A stretch of 64,000 nucleotides of DNA from Flavicella sp963932955 (GTDB lineage: Bacteria > Bacteroidota > Bacteroidia > Flavobacteriales > Flavobacteriaceae), in contig CAWVRK010000002.1 of assembly GCA_963932955.1 (NCBI GenBank), positions 62,001-126,000 of the forward strand, in the 5' to 3' direction. Numbering within the stretch: position 1 is the first letter of the stretch; the number at the start of each line of letters is the position of its first letter. Below the pieces are notes generated by a model. The model saw nothing but the letters and a program-made list of their open reading frames with translations, made no database searches and was not told the DNA's origin. This document shows, one piece after another, positions 36,009-43,683 of this stretch. The position numbers and the translations under genes were made by a program.

Positions 36009-36464
36009 ATGAACACATTAAGTTACAAAACAGTATCGGCAAACAAAAACACTGTAAACAAAGAGTGGTTGGTTGTGGATGCGGACGGACAGACATTGGG
36101 TCGTTTTGCTTCTAAAGTAGCAATGCTAGTTAGAGGTAAGTACAAGACGAATTTCACACCCCACGTGGACTGTGGAGACAACGTAGTTGTAATCAATGCT
36201 GAAAAAATTATTTTAACTGGAAAAAAGTGGACGGACAAATCTTACATTCGTCACACCGGATATCCAGGAGGTCAAAGATCTTTGACGGCAACAGAAATGT
36301 TCGAAAAAGATCCTACTCGTTTGATCGAGAAGGCGGTAAAAGGAATGTTGCCCAAAAACAAATTGGGTGCAGCTCTTTTTAGAAACTTGTATGTATATGC
36401 GGGAACTGAGCACCAACAGACAGCTCAAGAACCCAAAGCATTTAACCTAAACGACCTTAGATAA
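36009..36464 (+). CDS. rplM: 50S ribosomal protein L13
   Basis: Large-subunit ribosomal protein of 151 residues, one of the early assembly proteins that binds 23S rRNA. Family marks are WLVVDADGQTLGRFAS near residue 20, ARGKYKTNFTPH-like sequence (VRGKYKTNFTPHVDCGD) near residue 42, the central GYPGG at residues 85-89, KAVKGMLPKNKLG near residue 108 and LYVYAGTEHQQ. It heads the standard flavobacterial operon rplM-rpsI-rpsB-tsf and lies two bases ahead of rpsI, so they are co-translated. Confidence 0.98.
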   Translation: MNTLSYKTVSANKNTVNKEWLVVDADGQTLGRFASKVAMLVRGKYKTNFTPHVDCGDNVVVINAEKIILTGKKWTDKSYIRHTGYPGGQRSLTATEMFEKDPTRLIEKAVKGMLPKNKLGAALFRNLYVYAGTEHQQTAQEPKAFNLNDLR

Positions 36465-36466
36465 TT

Positions 36467-36853
36467 ATGGAAACAGTTCACAAAATAGGAAGAAGAAAAA
36501 AAGCAGTTGCACGTGTTTACTTGTCCGATGGAAAAGGAAAAATCACGGTCAACAAAAGAACTTTTGACAATTACTTTACAACAGCTACGCTGAGATACAA
36601 GGTACAACAACCTTTGCTATTGACTGAAAACTTAGAGGCATATGACATCACTGTCAATGTTTTTGGTGGAGGTGTTACTGGACAAGCAGAAGCAATTCGC
36701 TTGGCCATCTCAAGAGCTTTGTGCGAAATTGACCCAGAATACAGAGCGGTATTGAAACCTGAAGGATTGCTTACAAGAGATCCAAGAATGGTGGAACGCA
36801 AGAAATTTGGTCAGAAAAAAGCCCGTAAGAAATTCCAATTCTCGAAGCGTTAA
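36467..36853 (+). CDS. rpsI: 30S ribosomal protein S9
   Basis: Small-subunit protein of 128 residues whose C-terminal tail reaches the P-site tRNA. HKIGRRKKAVARVYL at the N-terminus, GGGVTGQAEAIRLAISRAL near residue 66, LLTRDPRMVERKK near residue 104 and the basic end KKARKKFQFSKR are all canonical. It follows rplM by two bases. The 174 bases to rpsB contain a seven-base-pair hairpin at 36923-36944 but no strong terminator or promoter. Confidence 0.98.
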   Translation: METVHKIGRRKKAVARVYLSDGKGKITVNKRTFDNYFTTATLRYKVQQPLLLTENLEAYDITVNVFGGGVTGQAEAIRLAISRALCEIDPEYRAVLKPEGLLTRDPRMVERKKFGQKKARKKFQFSKR

Positions 36854-36922
36854 TCCGCTTTTGGATGGCATTTTTTTACAGCAAAAAAATCAAACATATC
36901 TATATTAAAAATCCAGTGATCG

Positions 36923-36944
36923 AGGCCTTCATAAACCAAGGCTT
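36923..36944 (+). promoter_or_regulatory. Hairpin in the rpsB leader
   Basis: AGGCCTT (36923-36929) pairs with AAGGCTT (36938-36944) across an eight-base loop, with one G-T pair, within the 174-base gap ahead of rpsB. There is no T-run. A role in autoregulation by S2 is only a possibility. Confidence 0.3.
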
Positions 36945-37027
36945 GTTTAGCATCTAAATGTGTGAGACCGTTATATCACAACGCTACTTACACATTGCTA
37001 ATCAGAGAGAACGTAAACAAAAACAAA

Positions 37028-37975
37028 ATGGCAAACATTGAAATTAAAGACTTATTGGATGCAGGTGTACACTTCGGACACTTGACACGCAAATGGAACC
37101 CAAACATGGCTCCATACATTTACACAGAGCGCAACGGTGTTCACATCATTGACCTGTACAAAACAGTTGCGAAGATTGAAGAATCTGCAGTAGCATTGGA
37201 AAAAATAGCTGCTTCCGGAAGAAAAATCTTATTTGTGGCAACAAAAAAACAAGCAAAAGACATTGTCGCTGAAAAAGCCGCTGCTGTAAACATGCCTTAC
37301 ATCACCGAAAGATGGCCTGGAGGAATGTTGACCAACTTCATCACCATCCGAAAAGCCGTAAAGAAAATGGCCCAGATCGATCGCATGAAAACAGACGGTT
37401 CTTTCGACGCCTTGTCAAAAAGAGAGCAATTGCAAATCAACCGTCAAAGAGCAAAATTGGAAAAGAATTTAGGTTCTATTTCTGACATGACGCGTTTGCC
37501 AGGAGCTTTGTTTGTCATTGATGTAAAGAAAGAACACATCGCAGTTTCGGAAGCACAAAAATTGAACATTCCCGTTTTTGCATTGGTTGACACCAATTCT
37601 GATCCGAGAGCAGTAGACTTCGTGATTCCAGCAAACGACGATGCTTCTAAATCCATAGACAAAGTAATGGGTTATTTGACCGATGCCGTAGCAGAAGGGT
37701 TGAGCAATCGAAAAGCAAACAAAGAAAAAGCAGAAGCACCTAAAGAAGCAGTTACTGCAGAAACACCTGAAGAAGCTCCAAAAGAGGAGGCCGTAGCCGA
37801 AAAACCCAAAGCGCCAAAAGCAAAAAAGAAAGCCGTAGCAAAAGAAGAAGCCGTAGCCGAAAAACCCAAAGCGCCAAAAGCAAAAAAGAAAGCCGTAGCA
37901 AAAGAAGAGGTAAAAGCTGAGACAGCAATAGAAGCTACTCCTGCAGAAGCTCCCAAAACAACCGAAGAAAAATAA
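37028..37975 (+). CDS. rpsB: 30S ribosomal protein S2 with repeat-bearing C-terminal tail
   Basis: Small-subunit protein of 315 residues. I chose ATG 37028 (MANIEIKDLLDAGVHFGH), which matches the conserved S2 start; a longer in-frame ATG at 36962 would add 22 unconserved residues. Core motifs GHLTRKWNPNMAPYI, FVATKKQAKDIV, RWPGGMLTNF and ALVDTNSDP are intact. The last 75 residues are an Ala-Lys-Glu-Pro-rich extension containing a tandem 20-residue unit (AVAEKPKAPKAKKK...) encoded by two nearly perfect 60-base direct repeats at 37790-37909. Such tails are variable in Bacteroidota and presumably disordered. Confidence 0.97.
   Translation: MANIEIKDLLDAGVHFGHLTRKWNPNMAPYIYTERNGVHIIDLYKTVAKIEESAVALEKIAASGRKILFVATKKQAKDIVAEKAAAVNMPYITERWPGGMLTNFITIRKAVKKMAQIDRMKTDGSFDALSKREQLQINRQRAKLEKNLGSISDMTRLPGALFVIDVKKEHIAVSEAQKLNIPVFALVDTNSDPRAVDFVIPANDDASKSIDKVMGYLTDAVAEGLSNRKANKEKAEAPKEAVTAETPEEAPKEEAVAEKPKAPKAKKKAVAKEEAVAEKPKAPKAKKKAVAKEEVKAETAIEATPAEAPKTTEEK
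37790..37909 (+). repeat. Two tandem 60-base repeats inside rpsB
   Basis: Copies 37790-37849 and 37850-37909 differ only at the last position. They encode a lysine-, alanine- and proline-rich tail unit, a likely site for copy-number change by slippage. Confidence 0.9.
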
Positions 37976-38004
37976 ACTCAAACTTTAAAAAAACAAATAA
38001 AATC

Positions 38005-38973
38005 ATGGCAGAAATTAAAGCTGCAGACGTAATGAAGTTGCGAAAAGCAACCGGGTCTGGAATGATGGATTGTAAAAAAGCGTTGCAAGAAGCAGCAGGT
38101 GATTTTGACAAAGCAATCGAAGTTCTTAGAAAAAAAGGACAAAAAGTTGCTGCCAAAAGAGCAGACAGAGATTCTTCTGAAGGAGCTGCAATCGCAAAAG
38201 TAAATGCAGACAATACGGTTGGAGTTTCCATCGTTTTGGGTTGTGAAACTGATTTTGTTGGAAAAAACGAAGACTTTGTAGAAATGGCTAAAAAATTGGC
38301 TGGACAAGCATTGTCTTACTCGACAAAAGAAGAATTTTTAGCTTCTGATTTTGGCGGAATTACTGTTGCTGATAAATTGGTAGAGCAAACTGGAGTGATT
38401 GGAGAGAAAATTGAAATCAATGATTTTTCTAGAGTGGAAGCTCCTTATGTAGGATCTTATATTCATGTTGGAAACAAAATCGCTTCTTTGGTCGGCTTGT
38501 CCTCTGATGTAGACGGTGCAGCTGTTGTCGCAAGAGATCTTGCCATGCAAGCAGCTTCAATGGGAGCAACTTCTTTGTCATACAAAGATTTCGACCCAGC
38601 TTATGTCGCTGCTGAAACAGAAGCGCGCATCGCAGTAATCGAAAAAGACAACATCGAATTGGGTAGGTTGGGGAAAACCTTGAAAAACGTTCCCCAATAC
38701 ATCTCTATGTCTCAATTGACACCAGAGGTATTGGCACAAGCGGAAGAAGCTGCAAAAGCAGAATTGAAAGCCGAAGGCAAACCAGAACAAATCTGGGACC
38801 GTATCTTACCTGGTAAAATGGAGCGTTTCATTTCTGACAACACCACTTTAGACCAAGAGCAATGTCTGTTGGATCAAAATTTTATCAAAGACGAAAAGAA
38901 AACCGTTGCTGAATATGTAAAAACATTGGGTGACGTTTCTGTAGTGAATTTCTCAAGAGTTTCTTTGGGATAA
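38005..38973 (+). CDS. tsf: Elongation factor Ts
   Basis: Nucleotide exchange factor for EF-Tu, 322 residues, the longer form usual in Bacteroidota. The N-terminal UBA-like domain has VMKLRKATGSGMMDCKKAL, followed by IEVLRKKGQKVAAKRADR, EGAAIAKV, the EF-Tu contact LGCETDFVGKNEDFV near residue 74, and the C-terminal LLDQNFIKDEKKTVAEYVK. It lies 29 bases behind rpsB and ends in a strong hairpin terminator, closing the operon. Confidence 0.98.
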   Translation: MAEIKAADVMKLRKATGSGMMDCKKALQEAAGDFDKAIEVLRKKGQKVAAKRADRDSSEGAAIAKVNADNTVGVSIVLGCETDFVGKNEDFVEMAKKLAGQALSYSTKEEFLASDFGGITVADKLVEQTGVIGEKIEINDFSRVEAPYVGSYIHVGNKIASLVGLSSDVDGAAVVARDLAMQAASMGATSLSYKDFDPAYVAAETEARIAVIEKDNIELGRLGKTLKNVPQYISMSQLTPEVLAQAEEAAKAELKAEGKPEQIWDRILPGKMERFISDNTTLDQEQCLLDQNFIKDEKKTVAEYVKTLGDVSVVNFSRVSLG

Positions 38974-38990
38974 TTCGTTTCAAATTCATT

Positions 38991-39025
38991 AAAAAAAGCT
39001 GTTTGTTCACAAACAGCTTTTTTTG
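38991..39025 (+). terminator. Terminator of the ribosomal operon
   Basis: Stem 38991-39005 with 39010-39024 (core GCTGTTTG with CAAACAGC) around loop TTCA, flanked by seven A and seven T. Its T-run also supplies the TTTG of the possible aat promoter. Confidence 0.93.
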
Positions 39026-39050
39026 TTTCCAAAAATACCTCCTATTTTTA
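39022..39050 (+). promoter_or_regulatory. Possible leaderless promoter of aat
   Basis: TTTG at 39022-39025 and TATTTTTA at 39043-39050, 17 bases apart. The ATG is at 39055, so transcription would begin at or next to the start codon. The final base of the -7 box deviates from consensus. Confidence 0.4.
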
Positions 39051-39054
39051 CCCG

Positions 39055-39696
39055 ATGATTTGGCTCTCAAAAAACAATACTACATTTCCTGCTACTGAAA
39101 ACACAGACGAAAACGGAATTCTTGCCTTGGGGGGAGACCTCTCTTCTGAAAGATTGTTAGAAGCCTATCGCAATGGAATCTTCCCTTGGTACAACGAAGG
39201 GGAGCCGATCATTTGGTACTGCCCAAATCCGAGGATGGTCCTGTTTTTTGACAGGTTGAAGGTGTCCAAGAGCATGAGAAAAATCATAAAGAAACAAGTC
39301 TTTACAATCACTTTCAACACCTGTTTTGAAGAAGTCATTCAGGCCTGTAAATCCATCGATAGAAAAGAGGGTTTTGATACTTGGATTACAGAGGACATGC
39401 AAAAGGCATACCTCAACTTGCACAAAAAGGGAATTGCCAAGTCCGTGGAAGTATGGCAAAACGAGAAACTCGTGGGTGGTTTGTACGGCATTGATCTTGG
39501 AACAGTCTTTTGTGGTGAAAGTATGTTCAGTAGGGTAAGCAATGCTTCCAAAGTAGGTTTTGTGTACCTGGTTGAAAAATTAAAAAAAGAACAGTACAAG
39601 CTTTTAGACTGTCAAGTTTACAATGAGCATTTGGCAAGTTTGGGTGCTGAAGAAATAAACAGAGATGTCTTTTTAAAAATCTTACAAAGAGGCTAA
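39055..39696 (+). CDS. aat: Leucyl/phenylalanyl-tRNA--protein transferase
   Basis: Adds leucine or phenylalanine from aminoacyl-tRNA to N-terminal lysine or arginine of proteins, marking them for ClpAP/ClpS degradation. The 213-residue length is normal. Motifs include GILALGGDLSSERLLEAYRNGIFPWY split here as GGDLSSERLLEAYR and NGIFPWYNEGEPIIWYCPNP, then WITEDMQKAYLNLHKKG near residue 102, SVEVWQNEKLVGGLYGI, FCGESMFSR near residue 150 and the C-terminal LDCQVYNEHLASLGA. It stands alone between the ribosomal operon terminator and the GH16 gene. Confidence 0.96.
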   Translation: MIWLSKNNTTFPATENTDENGILALGGDLSSERLLEAYRNGIFPWYNEGEPIIWYCPNPRMVLFFDRLKVSKSMRKIIKKQVFTITFNTCFEEVIQACKSIDRKEGFDTWITEDMQKAYLNLHKKGIAKSVEVWQNEKLVGGLYGIDLGTVFCGESMFSRVSNASKVGFVYLVEKLKKEQYKLLDCQVYNEHLASLGAEEINRDVFLKILQRG

Positions 39697-39748
39697 AATG
39701 TAGAGTCTTTGTATGGTTTTAACCAAAAGAAAAAACCATAAAAACAAC

Positions 39749-39756
39749 TATATTTG
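39749..39756 (+). promoter_or_regulatory. Promoter -7 box of the GH16 gene
   Basis: TATATTTG at 39749-39756 matches TAnnTTTG, 31 bases before the chosen ATG. No good TTTG is at the expected -33 distance, so the promoter may be weak or activated. Confidence 0.55.
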
Positions 39757-39787
39757 TAAGCTATCAACAAATTTAACCACTACCCAA

Positions 39788-42700
39788 ATGAAATCTCCCC
39801 TTTTAAAAATTGCTTTCCTATTAGTCTGCTTTCCTTTGTGGAGTCAAACAGAAGAATTGGTTTGGTCCGACGAGTTTGATTCAGACGGTGCTATCGATAG
39901 CAGCAAATGGTTCCATCAAACACAACTTCCCGCAGGAGGAGGCTGGTACAACAATGAAGCACAGCACTACACCAACCGATTGGAAAACAGCTATGTGAGT
40001 GGAGGAAATTTAAACCTTGTCGCAATAAAAGAAACTTTTACAGACCAAGGACGCACCAAAGAATACACCTCCGCACGATTGAATTCCAAAGTGGCTTTTC
40101 AATACGGAAGAATGGAAATCCGTGCCAAATTGCCAACCGGTGCAGGAACTTGGCCAGCCATCTGGATGCTGGGTAAAAACATAAACGAAGATGGTGGGTA
40201 TTGGGACAATGAGGGTTACGGTTCAACGCCATGGCCCGCATGTGGAGAAATCGACATCATGGAACATTGGGGAAACAATCAAAACTACGTCTCAAGTGCC
40301 ATGCATACCCCTTCTAGTTATGGGGGGACCTTCAATACTGGAGGAAGATATCTTTCGACGGCTTCAACAGCTTTTCACGTATACGAACTCGATTGGAACT
40401 CCCAGCGCATGATTTTTAGCGTAGATGGAACTGTTCATTACACTTACAATCCTTCCACAAAAGACGCAGATACCTGGCCCTACGATGCGGAACAATACTT
40501 TTTGCTAAACATTGCCATCGAAGGAGGTGGTGCTAACATCACTCAAACTGCTATGGAAATTGACTACATACGCGTCTACCAAACAGAGGGATCTGATGGT
40601 GGCGGTGGAGACAATCCAGGAACTACAAGTCCGACAGATGCGCCTTCAGCGCCAACAGCTTCGGCCGCGGATGTAATCTCTCTATTCAGTGAGGCTTATA
40701 CCAATGTCCCGAACACCAATTGGACCCCAAACTGGGGACAAAGTACCGTTTCAAGTTTGGAAACAATTGCAGGAAATGAGGTCCGAAAATACACAAACTT
40801 GAATTATATCGGCGTGGAATTGGACGCTGCGCAATACCAAGATGTATCTAGCTTTGAGAAAATCCATTTTGACTACTGGACAGCAGACGCTTCTGAATTG
40901 TCGCTTTCTTTGATCAGCCCAGGCCCCTCAGAAAACCCTGTTTCTATTGGAGCCATTTCCACAGGAACTTGGCAAAGTGTCGACATTCCCTTGAGTTCTT
41001 ATTCAACTCCTGATCTATCCGACATCTTTCAACTGAAATTCGAAGGATCTGGAACCGTGTACATTGACAATGTCTATTTTTACAAAACAGGTACTGGAAC
41101 CGCTGATACATCACTGAGTAATTTGACTGTGAACGGATTGACCGTGACAGGCTTCAGTTCGGCGACAACTTCGTACACCATAGAACTGCCAGAAGGGTCT
41201 GCTGTTCCAACAGTAACTGCGACTCCAACCGACGGAAACGCAACAGCAGTCGTTACAGACGCTACTTCCTTACCCGGAAACACGACGGTTACCGTAACCA
41301 CACCAGGCGGGGCAACTTCTCAAACTTATACGATTTCCTTTGTCTACGAAACGTCTGATTCAGGTTTATCCGCTTACGACAACTTCGAAGGAAACGGAAA
41401 CATTACTACTTGGACTGAAATGACTATACCATTGAATCCTAGTTCAAATCCCTTTTCAACAGGAATCAACACCTCCAACACCGTTTTAAAATACCAAGAT
41501 AAAGGAGGGCAATACCACAACATCCAATTTGAGGTCAGTGAAAATTTTGACTTGTCTTCAAACAGTCTTTTCACTTTGAAAATATACGTTCCCACTGCCG
41601 GAATTTCGGGCAACCAACCCAACCAGATTTCTTTAAAATTACAAGACGGTACGCTCGTTGAACCTTGGAGTACTCAATGTGAAATCATTAAGCCTGTCGT
41701 CTTGGACCAATGGCAGGAAATCACCTTTGACTTTGACGAAGATTCTTATTTCAATTTGGACGAAACCTCTCCCGATCCTATGACCAGATCGGATTTCAAC
41801 AGAGTGGTCTTGCAAGTAAATTCTGAAAACAACTTCGATCAAGTGATTGCGTACCTCGATGATTTTCTCTACAACTCTATTTCCTCCGAGACTACAACAT
41901 TGAATGATTTGACCGTGAACGGATTGACCGTGACAGGTTTCAGTTCAGCAACAACTTCGTACACCGTAGAACTACCAGAAGGGTCTGCTGTTCCAACAGT
42001 AACAGCGACTCCAACCGACGGAAACGCAACAGCAGTCGTTACAGACGCTACTTCCTTACCCGGAAACACGACGGTTACCGTAACCACACCAGGCGGGGCA
42101 ACTTCTCAAACCTACACGATTTCCTTTGTCTACGAAACGTCTGATTCAGGTTTATCCGCTTACGACAATTTCGAAGGAGACGGAAACATTACTACTTGGG
42201 CTGAAGATGCCACAACAATGGATACTGGGTTTTCAAATCCTTTTTCAACAGGAATCAACAGCTCCAACACCGTTTTAAAATACCAAGATGCAGGAGGGCA
42301 ATACGCCAACATCCGCTTTGATGTCAGTGAAAATTTTAACCTGTCTTCAAACAGTCTTTTCGCTTTGAAAATATACGTACCCACTGCTGGAATTACGGGC
42401 AACCAACCCAACCAAATTTCTTTAAAACTCCAAGATGGAACGCTTGGTGAACCTTGGGGTACTCAATGTGAAATCATCAAACCCATCGTCTTGGACCAGT
42501 GGCAGGAAATTACTTTTGACTTTGACGAAGATTCTTATTTCAATTTGGACGAAACCTCTCCCGATCCTATGACCAGATCGGATTTCAACAGAGTGGTCTT
42601 GCAAGTAAATTCTGAAAACAACTTCGATCAAGTGATTGCGTACCTCGATGATTTTCTCTACAACTCTGTTTTGTCCGTCAAAGAAGTTATTCGTCCAATC

Positions 42701-42901
42701 AGCATGTATCCGAATCCTGTCAAAGACAAGCTCACCATTTCAGAGGAATTCGATTTCGTTGAAGTGTACAACATGACCGGACGCAAAGTTTTGAAAAGCA
42801 AGAGCAGTCCTCTTTCTATGGAGTCATTGCCAAAAGGAATCTATTTGGTCCGAGTGCGTTCAAAACACAAAACAACGAGCTCAAAAATCATCAAAGAATA
42901 G
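39788..42901 (+). CDS. Secreted GH16 beta-glucanase with duplicated carbohydrate-binding modules and T9SS sorting domain
   Basis: Probable laminarinase cleaving beta-1,3-glucans, exported by type IX secretion. I chose ATG 39788, giving signal peptide MKSPLLKIAFLLVCFPLWSQ. The GH16 domain covers about residues 22-280, with catalytic GEIDIME (Glu154 and Glu159, Asp156 between). Next come a beta-sandwich module (about 300-435), then two nearly identical units at about 444-697 and 706-960, each a cadherin-like linker domain (VNGLTVTGFSS) plus a carbohydrate-binding-like domain (FDEDSYFNLDETSPDP). Residues 968-1037 form a C-terminal sorting domain (MYPNPVKDKLTI, VEVYNMTGRKVL, GIYLVRV). The 1037-residue multi-modular layout is typical of marine flavobacterial laminarinases. 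Confidence 0.93.
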   Translation: MKSPLLKIAFLLVCFPLWSQTEELVWSDEFDSDGAIDSSKWFHQTQLPAGGGWYNNEAQHYTNRLENSYVSGGNLNLVAIKETFTDQGRTKEYTSARLNSKVAFQYGRMEIRAKLPTGAGTWPAIWMLGKNINEDGGYWDNEGYGSTPWPACGEIDIMEHWGNNQNYVSSAMHTPSSYGGTFNTGGRYLSTASTAFHVYELDWNSQRMIFSVDGTVHYTYNPSTKDADTWPYDAEQYFLLNIAIEGGGANITQTAMEIDYIRVYQTEGSDGGGGDNPGTTSPTDAPSAPTASAADVISLFSEAYTNVPNTNWTPNWGQSTVSSLETIAGNEVRKYTNLNYIGVELDAAQYQDVSSFEKIHFDYWTADASELSLSLISPGPSENPVSIGAISTGTWQSVDIPLSSYSTPDLSDIFQLKFEGSGTVYIDNVYFYKTGTGTADTSLSNLTVNGLTVTGFSSATTSYTIELPEGSAVPTVTATPTDGNATAVVTDATSLPGNTTVTVTTPGGATSQTYTISFVYETSDSGLSAYDNFEGNGNITTWTEMTIPLNPSSNPFSTGINTSNTVLKYQDKGGQYHNIQFEVSENFDLSSNSLFTLKIYVPTAGISGNQPNQISLKLQDGTLVEPWSTQCEIIKPVVLDQWQEITFDFDEDSYFNLDETSPDPMTRSDFNRVVLQVNSENNFDQVIAYLDDFLYNSISSETTTLNDLTVNGLTVTGFSSATTSYTVELPEGSAVPTVTATPTDGNATAVVTDATSLPGNTTVTVTTPGGATSQTYTISFVYETSDSGLSAYDNFEGDGNITTWAEDATTMDTGFSNPFSTGINSSNTVLKYQDAGGQYANIRFDVSENFNLSSNSLFALKIYVPTAGITGNQPNQISLKLQDGTLGEPWGTQCEIIKPIVLDQWQEITFDFDEDSYFNLDETSPDPMTRSDFNRVVLQVNSENNFDQVIAYLDDFLYNSVLSVKEVIRPISMYPNPVKDKLTISEEFDFVEVYNMTGRKVLKSKSSPLSMESLPKGIYLVRVRSKHKTTSSKIIKE
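41120..42667 (+). repeat. Tandem ~787-base duplication within the GH16 gene
   Basis: 41120-41878 and 41906-42667 are direct repeats, offset 786 bases at the start and 789 at the end, with long blocks of identity. They encode the two linker plus binding modules. The most divergent stretch is near 41417/42203, where one copy has an extra codon. Confidence 0.92.
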
Positions 42902-42934
42902 GTCCTGACGACACAAACAGAGACTGCTAAAATT

Positions 42935-42993
42935 CCCTTTAAAAGAAGAATCACTTTACAAAAGTGTATCCCTTCTCTTTAAAGGGTTTTTAA
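42935..42993 (+). terminator. Terminator of the GH16 gene
   Basis: Outer stem CCCTTTAAA (42935-42943) with TTTAAAGGG (42978-42986), middle GAAG/CTTC, and inner CACTTT (42952-42957) with AAAGTG (42961-42966), followed by five T. Confidence 0.85.
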
Positions 42994-42994
42994 A

Positions 42995-43026
42995 TTGTCA
43001 ACTTTCTCAAGAGTTGTGTATCTTTG
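42995..43026 (+). promoter_or_regulatory. Promoter of the mazG-aroA unit
   Basis: TTG at 42995-42997 and TATCTTTG at 43019-43026 with 21 bases between; the mazG ATG follows 23 bases later. It overlaps the end of the GH16 terminator. Confidence 0.75.
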
Positions 43027-43049
43027 CTACGCTTAAACACCGGAGCACT

Positions 43050-43379
43050 ATGGATATAAAAAATGCACAGGCAGCCGTAGATTCTTGGATTCAAGAACAC
43101 GGCGTTCGCTATTTCAACGAATTAACCAACATGGCGCAGCTCACAGAAGAAGTGGGAGAAGTCGCACGCATCATCGCGCGACGATATGGGGAACAAAGTG
43201 AAAAAGAAAGCGACAAAGACAAAGAGCTGGGAGAAGAATTGGCAGATGTTTTGTTTGTCTTGCTCTGCCTTGCCAACCAAACCGATATCGATCTGCAAGA
43301 AGCCTTTGACAAAAAACTGGACAAGAAAGCAAAAAGAGACCACGACCGGCATCACAACAACCAAAAGTTGAAATCATGA
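43050..43379 (+). CDS. MazG-type nucleotide pyrophosphohydrolase
   Basis: A 109-residue all-alpha NTP pyrophosphohydrolase, probably removing non-canonical nucleotides. The metal-binding motif LTEEVGEVAR is near residue 32 and GEELADVLFVLLCLANQ near residue 62, the typical EExxE and ExxD pair. The lysine- and histidine-rich end (KKAKRDHDRHHNN) is usual for the short flavobacterial form. I chose ATG 43050 because it follows the promoter; the longer frame from 43014 begins inside the promoter. The stop overlaps the next gene (ATGA at 43376). Confidence 0.9.
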   Translation: MDIKNAQAAVDSWIQEHGVRYFNELTNMAQLTEEVGEVARIIARRYGEQSEKESDKDKELGEELADVLFVLLCLANQTDIDLQEAFDKKLDKKAKRDHDRHHNNQKLKS

Positions 43380-43633
43380 CAAAAAATATTTTAGAAGTTC
43401 CTTTTTGGAAGATTGCATTGCGATTTTCGATCCTTTTTTTAGGAGTCATTAGCCTGATTATCGCACTTATCCATTACATGAAATACGAAAATTTTTCTGC
43501 GGTATCTGAAAGTTTGGAGGCGGGCACTTGGAGCGCTTTTGTCAGCCAAAAAATTGCCATCGCTGCAGTCTATGGAGTCTCAATGACCTATTTTTCTCGG
43601 AGAAAAGAAAAGAAAAAAAACAAGAAGTACTAA
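43376..43633 (+). CDS. Small membrane protein of unknown function
   Basis: An 85-residue protein with two hydrophobic segments (about residues 11-32 and 54-68) and a strongly basic end (SRRKEKKKNKKY). I do not recognise the family. The start overlaps the mazG-like stop as ATGA and the gene ends 50 bases before aroA, so it is expressed with both. The positive C-terminus suggests that both termini may face the cytoplasm (inference). Coupled placement in a housekeeping operon argues that it is a real gene. Confidence 0.7.
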   Translation: MTKNILEVPFWKIALRFSILFLGVISLIIALIHYMKYENFSAVSESLEAGTWSAFVSQKIAIAAVYGVSMTYFSRRKEKKKNKKY

Positions 43634-43683
43634 CAGCTCCCTTTTCAAAAGACCAATCCAACAGATTGGGAATAGCAAAACCT

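Noticed and set aside
37469..37981. 170-codon open frame on the minus strand, rich in Phe and Cys
   Set aside because: It is antisense to the lysine- and alanine-rich rpsB tail; its composition is a by-product of that codon usage and has no domain.
39713..39787. Earlier in-frame start for the GH16 gene
   Set aside because: The -7 box at 39749-39756 lies within it, and only ATG 39788 gives a proper signal peptide.
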